Source: Chlorops oryzae (Eukaryota; Arthropoda; Insecta; Diptera; Chloropidae). From it: DNA of 64,000 bases. The stretch lies in NCBI GenBank assembly GCA_020466095.1, contig CM035808.1, forward strand, positions 819,501 to 883,500, read 5' to 3'. A model generated the notes under the pieces. It saw only the letters and a program-made list of their open reading frames with translations. It did not search any database and was not told where the DNA came from. Shown piece after piece: positions 57,501-64,000 of this stretch; positions within the stretch are counted from its first letter, which is position 1; every line of letters starts with the position of its first letter. The position numbers and the translations under genes were made by a program.

Positions 57501-60500
57501 GCTTTCAAATTGTCTCTTTTCTTCGTATAACCGGACACTGTGCGTATGCGCAACGCACGCATACAACGGTCTTTACGAAAGTGGATGACAGTGTATCAGC
57601 AGGGAATTATCCCACAAGGACTTATGTCTTATTAGAGGAGTATTTGTTCGGCCTTATTAACTGAAAATTCAAATCCCCAAAGAAGCCCCCCATTGCCATA
57701 TTATGGCGACAATTTTCTTTCTTAGTAAATGCAAAACAAGTCTTAACATGCATGAACTCTTTTCAGCTGGAAAATGCATTTTTCATGATAAATCATCATA
57801 GTCAGTCATGTGCGAAATTACAGTGGGTAGGCGTCATTGCACTCCCCGCATGTATGGACAAGATGTAAACACAATTGTGAACATGACCATAAAATAATGA
57901 ATGAAAATTTTCATGATTCGTTCACGAAAATCCAAATTTGCATACGAAAACAAAGAGAAGCCGATGAGAATTCACACTTTCTAATTTTCGAAATATGTAT
58001 ATAAAATATTGTACATACCTTGTATATATGTATGTATGTATGCATCTTCGCGAGACCACAAAAGCCATATCGATAACTTAATCCAACTATTTGATTGCAC
58101 AGCAATTGTGGGTCTTCAAGTCAAGCTTCTCAGTCACTATTATCCACACATCCATTCCCACTGTGAGAGGAGTCACATTATTCATGCATGCCTACACACG
58201 CATGTGCATGGACGTCCATGAAGCTCCATACATAAGCGTGCAGGCCTGCCTCGGCCGATCATGAAAGCTTTCTTTAAATACGATCACTATTGATTTCCGT
58301 TTTTATTTGACACATTATGAGAGTCTCGATCTCTTTCTTCGTCTAGGCAGAGTCCAATTCAAAGCCGCAACCTATTGGAAAAGGAGGTCAAAAAATGAAT
58401 AAAAGATTTTTTCATTTGTTTTCTGAGACGTTCTAATTTATGTATACTTTGGAAGTATTCATACAAAAGCTATAACCAGAAAAGAAGGGACTTTATGAAT
58501 TCAAGAATTCTCCCATTGGTTTAAGAAAAGCTAAAATTACTTAATAAAAGAGGAATGGTTTCAAGATATGCCCTCACGGTCGTGTATAGTTAAAGTACTC
58601 AGATTATAAATATTAGTAGCATTGAATAGAAACATACATACTTGAACTTAAGAAGTGGCTGATGAATTGGCTTCAATCGGTGTCATTAAGCATTTCGGAT
58701 CTTGTGTAATCTTCGAACTGAAATTCCTCCATAAAAATTCTGTCGATCTATGGACGAACAGCTATAAAGAAAGAAGGAATAAAGTTGAGCGGAATGAATG
58801 AAACATTGGCTCTAAAAATATACTTATATACTTATTAACCTACTCGTACAATTCTCTAAGTGGGTCAGAACTCAATTACTTACGCCCAGCACAAACATCT
58901 CGCTGCGTCCACTCGTGAGAGCAACACCCACATTCTAGCGCCCCAAGACAATTCGTTGCAAACTTGTTATAAATTTGTGACAAATTAATTTCCAGTTAAA
59001 AAAGAAGAATAAGACACAGATGCACTCTTTTCAATGATTCTTAATAATTTTTAGCTTCACAATTTGACCTTTTTTTTTGCGATGAGAGTTGGATGCAGGC
59101 GCATACACAGAAAATTATTTTATGAGGGAGCTACGAAACTTTTTATCGAGACGATTTTGTTGAGCTCCTTTCAGATTGAGGGTGAAGCCCTCAAAAACAC
59201 TCTTTCTGCCATCCTCACAGCAATTATTTGCCTGAAGAGTTCATTTTTGTTTCCATATGACATCATCATTTCAATCATTATTTATATTAATTATAATTAT
59301 TCAAACCAGATTAAAGATACGATTCCCAAGCTTCTCAAAATGAATTTCAATTTGAGATATTTATACGGAATTTGAGCGAATGTTTAAAAGCAGGGACGTG
59401 AACCGGGTTGGAGAATTTGCCCGGTTCGGTTCGGCGGTTCGAACCGTGTTTAACTTTTGGATTGGTTCCCCTGGAAACGGGTTTTCTACTTCTTTGAACT
59501 GGGGTTTCGGTTCGGTTCATCGGTTCGGGAATTTTTCAAACTGAAAAAAATTTGTAACACGTGTTCCCACTTTCTAACGCAATTTTTTACAATTTAGGGT
59601 TAAAATTTGCACATTAAAAAGTTAGTGGTGGTTACCTTACTCATATTAGAGATGCTATCGATACTAATATCATAAGAAAATCGACTTCGATTTTTAGATT
59701 TTTTGCCTATGGGAGAGCGACCACTGTGCATGGTTGCAGGCAAAAATGAAACCCTGAACTTTTACAAAAAGGGGTTCGGTTTTCGGTTCGGTTCAAACAT
59801 ATGTAAAAAACTTCGGTTCGGTTCATCAGCAGATAAAATCGGGTTTTCGGTTCAAAACCGGTTCGGTTCAAAACCGGTTCGGTTCAAAACCGGTTCGGTT
59901 CAAAACCGGTTCGGTTCAAAACCGGTTCGGTTCAAAACCGGTTCGGTTCAAAACCGGTTCGGTTCAAAACCGGTTCGGTTCAAAACCGGTTCGGTTCAAA
60001 ACCGGTTCGGTTCAAAACCGGTTCGGTTCAAAACCGGTTCGGTTCAAAACCGGTTCGGTTCAAAACCGGTTCGGTTCAAAACCGGTTCGGTTCAAAACCG
60101 GTTCGGTTCAAAACCGGTTCGGTTTCAAAACCGGTTCGGTTCAAAACCGGTTCGGTTCAAAACCGGTTCGTTTCAAAACCGGTTCGTTTCAAAACCGGTT
60201 CGGTTTCAAAACCGGTTCGGTTCAAAACTCGGTTCAAAGACGGTCGTCCTGTTTAAAAGCGTAGAATAATGCTTGGTTTCCAATATTGCGGAAAGTCCTG
60301 CAAAAATATTCAATAGATCCAAACATATGGTACCCAGTTTTAATCAAATGCGCTTTGGATTGTAACTGATTCTATATGTTAAGATGTGTTGAATGTTTGC
60401 AGGAATTGCTGCTGAGAAATTGTCTTGCGTTAGTGGAAACCAGGCATTAATATTATTATTCATTTAAATTTACTTTCTTTGCCTACATAATCAATAAATA

Positions 60501-62141
60501 ACTTTAAAAAAAATGAAATGTTGCCACTAATTATTTTTTTTTTTTAGATATTGGGTATAATTTGCATGGGCCTAGCATCACCTGCCTATATTGGAGCTAC
60601 GTCCTTTTTCCTGTTCGTTATTGTTGTATCATTCATAGCAACAATTCTATGGATCTTCGCCTACCTTTTGGGAATTCGTGAAGCTCTGCCACTTGCAGTG
60701 AACTGGATTTTCACCGTAAGTATCCAAAAAAAAGCTTCACTTGCAATTGAAAATTATTTTAAAAAATTTTGCTAAGACGAAATGTCAGTCGGGTTTGCAC
60801 GAGAGAACAGTCGCCTTTAAGCGAGCTCATAAATGGAAAAGCCGTTGTATGTACCTACGTAGAAAACCACTTTCGACTTCATTTGGTTTTATTCGTTTTA
60901 ATTGAAATGACTCAAAGCGCAGTTAGCGGTTGTTTAAGTTTAATGCACTTTGCAATTAAAGAGTTTACTCGTCGACAACAAACAATTAATTACATGAGTT
61001 TTTTCAACCTTTCTCATAAGGCCTGGCTAGGTGTGTGCAACCGCCCCATCAAGCTGTTGTTGTTGTTTATTTTTATTGCAATTTAACATGTAGCTACGGA
61101 ATTGCAGAAGACTAATAGCAAGCTGTGAGCGTGTGTTGAGAAAACACGGGATAAATTTGACCGCAATATAACTGTAAAAATTTCAAATGACAAATAACGT
61201 TGATAGAGTATAGGGTGGCCATCCGATTTATCGCAATCTGTTGAGGCATAATACGCTATTTACACGATAAGACATTTCGATAATGAAACAAATTTTCGAT
61301 GGCAAAGGGGGCGCGTCCCTAGCCCACAAAAAGTGTGTTTCATTATCGAAATGTCTTAACGTGTAAATGGCCTCTAATTTATCTGGTAATGGAAATGTGC
61401 GTGCCTTAATGTGCAATTAAGAAAAATAGGCAAATTATTTATTATAATGCTTTAATAGATCTTGAAATCGAGGGGTGTTTTGCTTTTCCTTTTCCACTTT
61501 ATTGGCCTGTGGCTGATAATCTTTATTAAAAATTTATACTGATAGATTCTGAATCCTTCAAAATTATAAGGACTAAATCTTAGCACTTACATGAGAATAT
61601 GTATGCATACAAAAGATTTAGAATTTCAGACCACTTTTCCAGCCTTTTACTTGTTGTTTTATAAAATCAGACCTAAGAGCACCGAAAGCCCATGGTCCGT
61701 TGCATTTGGACAGTTTCAAATATGCTTTGTTCCCTATAATTTTCCCTTCTAAAGTTTTTTTTTTTTTTAATTTCACCTCATATCTGTGTAGATTTTCGTG
61801 GAAATCTACAATTATATTTGTTTGCCTAAGTGAGGAAATTGGTTTGTTTTCCTTCATCCGCCCTGGAGCTAATCATCGCGTGTTAAATTGCAGTAAAATT
61901 ATTTTTTTTTAATTTTTTTTCTTTCTCTCTCTTCCTTTAGGAACTCATAAATACGGGCATTGCGACAATTCTCTATTTCATTGGATTTGTCGTGCAGCTG
62001 TCGCAGTGGTCTGCATACCACAGCTCCTTCGGTTATGGTTCGAATATAGCTGCCGGGGTTTTTGGACTTTTCAACTTTTTGGCCTATGCCGCTGGAACGT
62101 ATTTCCTCTATTTGGAGCATAGAAGCGGCGCCACCCGTTAA
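42551..62141 (+). CDS. MARVEL-domain four-pass membrane protein (CMTM/plasmolipin-like)
   Basis: Three exons, 42551-42700, 60548-60715 and 61941-62141, all phase 0, give 172 aa. Exon 1 encodes a polar N-terminus (MVETVVTVERSQTT, then PPPSGGG) and the start of the domain, FTTVPGIITKLVEYRI; exon 2 continues ILGIICMGLASPAYIGATSF and a second helix; exon 3 supplies helices three and four (GIATILYFIGFVVQL, AAGVFGLFNFLAYAAGTYF) and a short basic end. Four hydrophobic segments with short loops fit the MARVEL fold, used by proteins of vesicle transport and tight or septate junctions; the precise function is unknown. The exon 1 donor is ATA|GTATGA, chosen because it keeps frame; GTATAG five bases earlier does not. 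Intron 1 is 17.8 kb and repeat-filled. No frame break was seen. AATAAA follows at 62582. Confidence 0.88.
42929..43775. mobile_element. DINE-1/INE-1-like (Helentron-type) non-autonomous element
   Basis: Ends carry ATACCCGACACA (42963) and TGTGTCGGGTAT (to 43771) with small hairpins. Inside are CCACGCCCACTTTTCC twice (43079, 43360), the phrase AGACCCTAGTACTGGAGGTA twice (43205, 43482), and a CAGACAGACGGACAGACA... run leading to GGACATGTCTAAATCGA and TATATTTTGTATAGTC. This ordered set is characteristic of the fly DINE-1 elements. Located just inside MARVEL intron 1. Confidence 0.65.
44440..44571. mobile_element. 132-bp TTAA-flanked MITE (piggyBac-like)
   Basis: TTAA|CCCGGTAGCGCCT ... AGGCGCTACCGGG|TTAA: 13-bp inverted repeats with TTAA on both sides (44436-44439 and 44572-44575). 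Confidence 0.85.
45174..45325. mobile_element. Palindromic MITE (CATATGGAACCAGTT family)
   Basis: Core palindrome ATATATGGAACCAGTTGCAA ... TTGAAACTGGTTCCATATG with flanks TCTGGTTTACCATACCGCG; same family as 14343, 54035 and 60271. Confidence 0.65.
45330..47400. other. MARVEL intron 1, mostly featureless
   Basis: A/T-rich intron. A purine-rich AGAGAGAG run lies at about 45787-45820. A 70-bp TTAA|CCCATTCGTTGCC...GGTAGTGAAAGGG|TTAA unit is at 46365-46434, and another GGTAGTGAAAGGGTTAA end at 46533-46549. No gene was recognised. Confidence 0.5.
47420..48292. repeat. ~0.87-kb GATGATGGTGAGGTTG satellite
   Basis: Trimer-derived satellite like 37490-38493 but with a different higher-order unit (GGTGAGGTTGGTGATGATGA); internal segments such as TGACAATTATGATGTTGATG recur at 47561 and 47768, a 207-base period. 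Confidence 0.95.
48297..48970 (+). repeat. Unique tail joined to the satellite (copy B)
   Basis: Near-identical to 38497-39175 from TTCCGA..GTTC through TCTAGCGCTTTTGGAAGGC, including the TATATAAGAAGGGTATACG stretch. Shared orientation relative to the satellite shows satellite and tail move or duplicate as one element. Confidence 0.85.
48971..49560. other. MARVEL intron 1, no recognised feature
   Basis: A/T-rich sequence after the tail; I see nothing supported in it. Confidence 0.5.
49565..50329. mobile_element. 765-bp TTAA-flanked element (piggyBac-like)
   Basis: TTAA (49561-49564)|CCCTTTAATGTATAAGG ... CCCTATACGTTAAAGGG|TTAA (50330-50333). Inverted repeats of about 17 bases plus TTAA duplication fit a non-autonomous piggyBac-type element. 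Open frames inside have no transposase motifs. Confidence 0.85.
50334..51411. other. MARVEL intron 1, no recognised feature
   Basis: A/T-rich, with poly(A) at 50464-50482 and (TATG)n at about 51120-51132. No gene seen. Confidence 0.5.
51412..51580. mobile_element. 169-bp MITE with GGGGTATTCAC ends (copy 1)
   Basis: GGGGTATTCACAAAGGCGTG ... GTGTGAATACCCC; an inverted-orientation copy lies at 55910-56081. Confidence 0.85.
51581..52530. other. MARVEL intron 1, no recognised feature
   Basis: A/T-rich; no supported gene or element. Confidence 0.5.
52531..52895. mobile_element. 365-bp TA-flanked element with CCCTGCAGGA ends
   Basis: CCCTGCAGGA ... TCCTGCAGGG flanked by TA (52529-52530, 52896-52897). 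It contains repeated GACGTCAAT / GTCAATA motifs (52560, 52589, 52728). Non-autonomous. Confidence 0.75.
52955..53007 (-). other. tRNA-like fragment (B box)
   Basis: On the minus strand GTGGCTCTCGGATAGCGTAG then CCGAGGTTCGATTCCCGGCA: a B box with a partial A-box arm and no room for a full anticodon arm. Probably a SINE remnant or tRNA pseudogene. Confidence 0.4.
53089..53416. mobile_element. 328-bp TA-flanked element with CCCAGCAGTTATTT ends
   Basis: CCCAGCAGTTATTT ... AAATAACTGCTGGG, perfect except for length, flanked by TA (53087-53088, 53417-53418). The motif GCATTAC/GTAATGC recurs many times through the element in both orientations (for example at 53111, 53121, 53232, 53255, 53261, 53318, 53386). 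Confidence 0.85.
53420..54034. other. MARVEL intron 1; one unexplained minus-strand ORF
   Basis: A 110-codon minus-strand frame (53453-53785) begins MDNRLFGAFLSATKWPPAAN. It has more Trp, Cys and charged residues than a random A/T-rich frame, but I recognise no family; it may be a decayed insert. Otherwise nothing. Confidence 0.3.
54035..54165. mobile_element. 131-bp palindromic MITE (CATATGGAACCAGTT family)
   Basis: GTCTGGCTTCCCATAGTGCA ... GAAACCAGGC with core ACACATGGAACCAGTTTCAA ... TTGTAACTGGTTTGAT. Confidence 0.7.
54170..55267. other. MARVEL intron 1, no recognised feature
   Basis: Moderately A/T-rich; TTTCTGCTTCGAA occurs at 54746 and 54885 followed by AAGAGCT, perhaps an old local duplication. 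No gene. Confidence 0.4.
55268..55545. repeat. Local tandem duplication (period ~155 bp)
   Basis: AACAGATTTATGTGATACGA at 55309 recurs at 55459, with ATCGTCGATAAACAAGACAA-like and GTTGAATTCGCAA segments following in both. Two diverged copies. Confidence 0.8.
55910..56081. mobile_element. 172-bp MITE with GGGGTATTCA ends (copy 2, inverted)
   Basis: Inverse complement of 51412-51580 with modest divergence; ends GGGGTATTCAG and TGTGAATACCCC. Confidence 0.85.
56161..56725. mobile_element. 565-bp TIR element carrying a tRNA-like segment (copy 1)
   Basis: CCCAGCGGGAAATGTC ... GATAATTTCCCGCTGGG. It contains many GACAT/ATGTC-type motifs (for example ATGACATGTCCTCCAAGATG) and, at 56462-56537 on the minus strand, a tRNA-like segment with GTGGCGTAGAGGATGAG (A-box-like) and GAGTTTGATCC (B-box-like). 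The shared body with 56760-57475 shows the tRNA-like part belongs to the element. Confidence 0.7.
56760..57475. mobile_element. Related element with tRNA-like segment (copy 2)
   Basis: Same order as copy 1: TGACACTTTGT-like segment, GGTGCGATGGCGAAAAAATC (56890; compare 56323), tRNA-like segment at 57228-57295 minus (GTGGCGTAGTGGATAGCGTG), CATGCGTGACAATGTCACCT (57402; compare 56649), and end GCAGATATTTGCCTACTGGG. Ends are weaker inverted repeats (CCACCTGGCAGG / CCTACTGGGTGG). Confidence 0.6.
57480..59400. other. MARVEL intron 1, no recognised feature
   Basis: A/T-rich with TATG microsatellites near 58022-58040. No gene or clear element. Confidence 0.5.
59843..60233. repeat. 16-bp minisatellite GGTTCGGTTCAAAACC, about 24 copies
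   Basis: Near-perfect tandem copies; the right end has small variants (an extra T, or TTCGTTTC). Because 16 is not a multiple of 3, all frames cycle through one peptide, so the open frame over it is an artefact. Degenerate GGTTCGGTTC copies at 59414-59530 and 59776-59825 surround it, suggesting growth from an older, wider array. Confidence 0.97.
60271..60445. mobile_element. 175-bp palindromic MITE (GCTTGGTTTCCAATA family)
   Basis: GCTTGGTTTCCAATATTGCG ... TAGTGGAAACCAGGC with core CAAACATATGGTACCCAGTT ... TTGTAACTGATTCTATATG. It lies directly after the minisatellite. Confidence 0.75.
60716..61940 (+). other. MARVEL intron 2
   Basis: 1.2-kb intron between GTAAGT (60716) and CCTTTAG (61940). 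It holds the hairpin element at 61243-61374; the other open frames look random. Confidence 0.85.
61243..61374. mobile_element. 132-bp hairpin MITE
   Basis: GAGGCATAATACGCTATTTA (61243) and inverse GAGGCCATTTACACG at the right end; arms share AAGACATTTCGATAATGAAA. No ORF. Confidence 0.8.
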
Positions 62142-62581
62142 TTTAGTCATAGTCATTGCAGAGATGGAGACATTTTTTTACACCTTGCGATGCATAAAAG
62201 CAGAGAAGCAGCGCGCCAGAGCGCTTTTTTGAATATTATTATTTTTTTGTTTTTGTTTTGTTTTTGGTAAGGAAAGGCTATCAACGAAAGTAAAGCACTG
62301 TTGAATATAAACTTATTGTTAGTTTTAAAAATGATTTTTTGACTTTTTTGTAAGTAAACAGTTCAAAATATGCACAGAGCTGCATTCAATATTATATTAA
62401 AACTTGAGTTTGTTCACATTAATGATAACAAAATCAACAATGGTTGAAGCACATGTTTATATATAAATAGAAATGATCGTATGTTTAAACACTAACTAAT
62501 TGTATTTAATTTATGCAGTAATTAATGTATCTTTTTGTAACATAGTCTTATAATTAAAATACATTTCGAACAACAAAACAA

Positions 62582-62587
62582 AATAAA
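62582..62587 (+). promoter_or_regulatory. Polyadenylation signal, MARVEL gene
   Basis: AATAAA about 440 bases past the stop at 62141, with ATTAAA at 62553. Which is used cannot be told from sequence. Confidence 0.4.
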
Positions 62588-62599
62588 AATTTTAATTTA

Positions 62600-64000
62600 A
62601 CAAATATCACTTGCTGTTTAACAATTGAATAAGTAGATGTACTTTGTCCATGATTATTTATTTTTCAACTGTAAAATTTACAGTAAAAATAAATCTTCGC
62701 TTACGACAGTCGAAACCCTCTATTACAAATTTTTCGCTATAGCGAATCTTCTTAAGCTTTTTTCGCACCACACTTGATTCGGCTCTCATTCGTAGTTAAC
62801 AACCGAATCACCTAAATCACTCGACTAGCTGAATTACTTCATTGAATATTAATTACGATCAGAATTACGTAAAAATCAGTGTCTTCACTAATTTTTATTG
62901 AAACGAAAACAAAGGGTAAAAGAAGAAAGAAAAACAAAGCCCCTAGCGGGAGTTTATCTTATGCATGACACAAAAGCCCAATTGGTGCTCTTTCCAATAA
63001 CCTTTTAGTAAAAATATCAAGGAAATCCGAACTCGCTACAACGTACCCTTCTTCAAATAAAATTTCCTTTTGCAAAAGAGTGAATTACTTGAGTTGAGAC
63101 AGTTTCACTAATTGGCATTAGTGCGATATTCGTGAAATTTCCGGCTGGGTTATTGCTTTAAAATCAAGTCTTAAGGCAAAATTACGAATCTCTCGTCTAA
63201 CGGGATAATTCGTCATCGTAATTAAAGCGGCGATTTCGAAGTGCCGTCTGAACATAGTATAAACTGGTTTTAGTAGCTCGTATCCATTGGTAGCCATTAG
63301 GAGCCAATACAATCGATTTCAGAATAATCGATACAACTTAAAACTTAGTCGCTGTTCATATTAGGCGACAAATCAGCGCGACAAAGATAGTTTGTGGGCA
63401 AGGGACGGTCGGGGTAGAGATATGGGTCTTTGTCGTACGTACTCGGCGAGTCTTTCTCATCATAAAAAAAGTGCTGCCATATTTTGGTAAATGTTATTTT
63501 CTTATGAAGAAGCATATTTAGAATTCCGAAATAATATAAAAAGCTAAGTTATTAAGTATTGAAGACGAAGAATTTTGGAGAATAGCGGAGATTTTCTCAA
63601 AAAAAATGACATTTTGTAACAGATTATTTCTTATAAAAGCTATAGATTTGTAATAAGATTGTAAGTTATTAAGTATTGAAGACGAAGAATTTTGGAGAAT
63701 AGCGGACATTTTCTCAAAAAACAACATTCGTACAAACATATTATGTAGAAAATCATGATAATAATTTCCTTTTCTTATATCAAGAGCTTAGGGGATTTTT
63801 AATTGAGATTTTAGGTATTCCAATATATCGCACCTTTGCTAATAAATCGGCACAATTCAAAATATTTTTAATCAATTTTTTTTATGTTCGATTGTATTTT
63901 TCTCTAAGAAACCCAACACCCAGAAAATTAACGCTTATATTGACAGATGCAGCAGTCGATTGAGAGGAATATAAGATTAGAAAAAATATTATTTCTACTT
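62600..64000. other. 3' flank, no gene recognised
   Basis: A/T-rich. A ~55-bp segment (AAGTTATTAAGTATTGAAGA...) at 63545 recurs at 63662 (period 117). A fragment of the ATATCGCAC TIR element begins near 63825 and runs off the window. Confidence 0.5.

Noticed and set aside
59703..60269. 188-codon ORF of repeating NRFGSKPVRFKTGSVQ
   Set aside because: Pure translation of a 16-bp minisatellite; the periodic peptide follows from 16 being coprime to 3.

Overview
This is an AT-rich nuclear window from a higher fly (Diptera, Brachycera). The multi-exon genes match fly orthologues closely: Neuroglian, V-ATPase subunit d (VhaAC39-1), Dynein light intermediate chain (Dlic), an ARMC2-like armadillo protein and a four-pass MARVEL protein. 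As far as I recall, several of these lie on Muller element A (the X) in Drosophila melanogaster, so the window is probably Muller A, although their adjacency differs from D. melanogaster. Introns are longer than in Drosophila and full of short DNA transposons. The sequence does not fix the species; a tephritid-like or other large-genome fly is plausible.

Layout. 1-12.9 kb (+): 3' part of Neuroglian (Ig4-6, five FN3 domains, transmembrane segment, cytoplasmic tail), with both classical alternative last exons (Nrg167 type and Nrg180 type) and a candidate third C-terminal exon at 4505-4581. The introns hold a nested set of transposons (an 8-bp-TSD MITE interrupted by a 1.67-kb TIR element and a mariner). 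13-17.4 kb: intergenic, MITE-rich. 17.4-18.9 kb (+): VhaAC39-1, intact. 19.5-22.7 kb: a large imperfect palindrome of ~300-bp units. 24.2-36.0 kb (-): Dlic, whose 9.8-kb first intron contains the whole ARMC2-like gene (29.2-32.6 kb) on the opposite strand. 37.5-39.2 kb: a (GATGGT)-type satellite joined to a ~680-bp unique tail; the pair recurs at 47.4-49.0 kb. 42.6-62.1 kb (+): a three-exon MARVEL gene whose 17.8-kb first intron carries most of the remaining repeats, including TTAA-flanked elements, TA-flanked elements, tRNA-like sequences and a 16-bp minisatellite. 62.1-64 kb: 3' flank with no recognisable gene.

The genes do not form a pathway. The one structural relation is the nested, antisense ARMC2-like gene inside Dlic. 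Five single-base frame breaks in otherwise conserved exons (three in Nrg, one in Dlic, one in ARMC2) look like assembly indels rather than gene death. All exon models were built by hand from splice signals, reading phase and remembered family similarity; no search was run.
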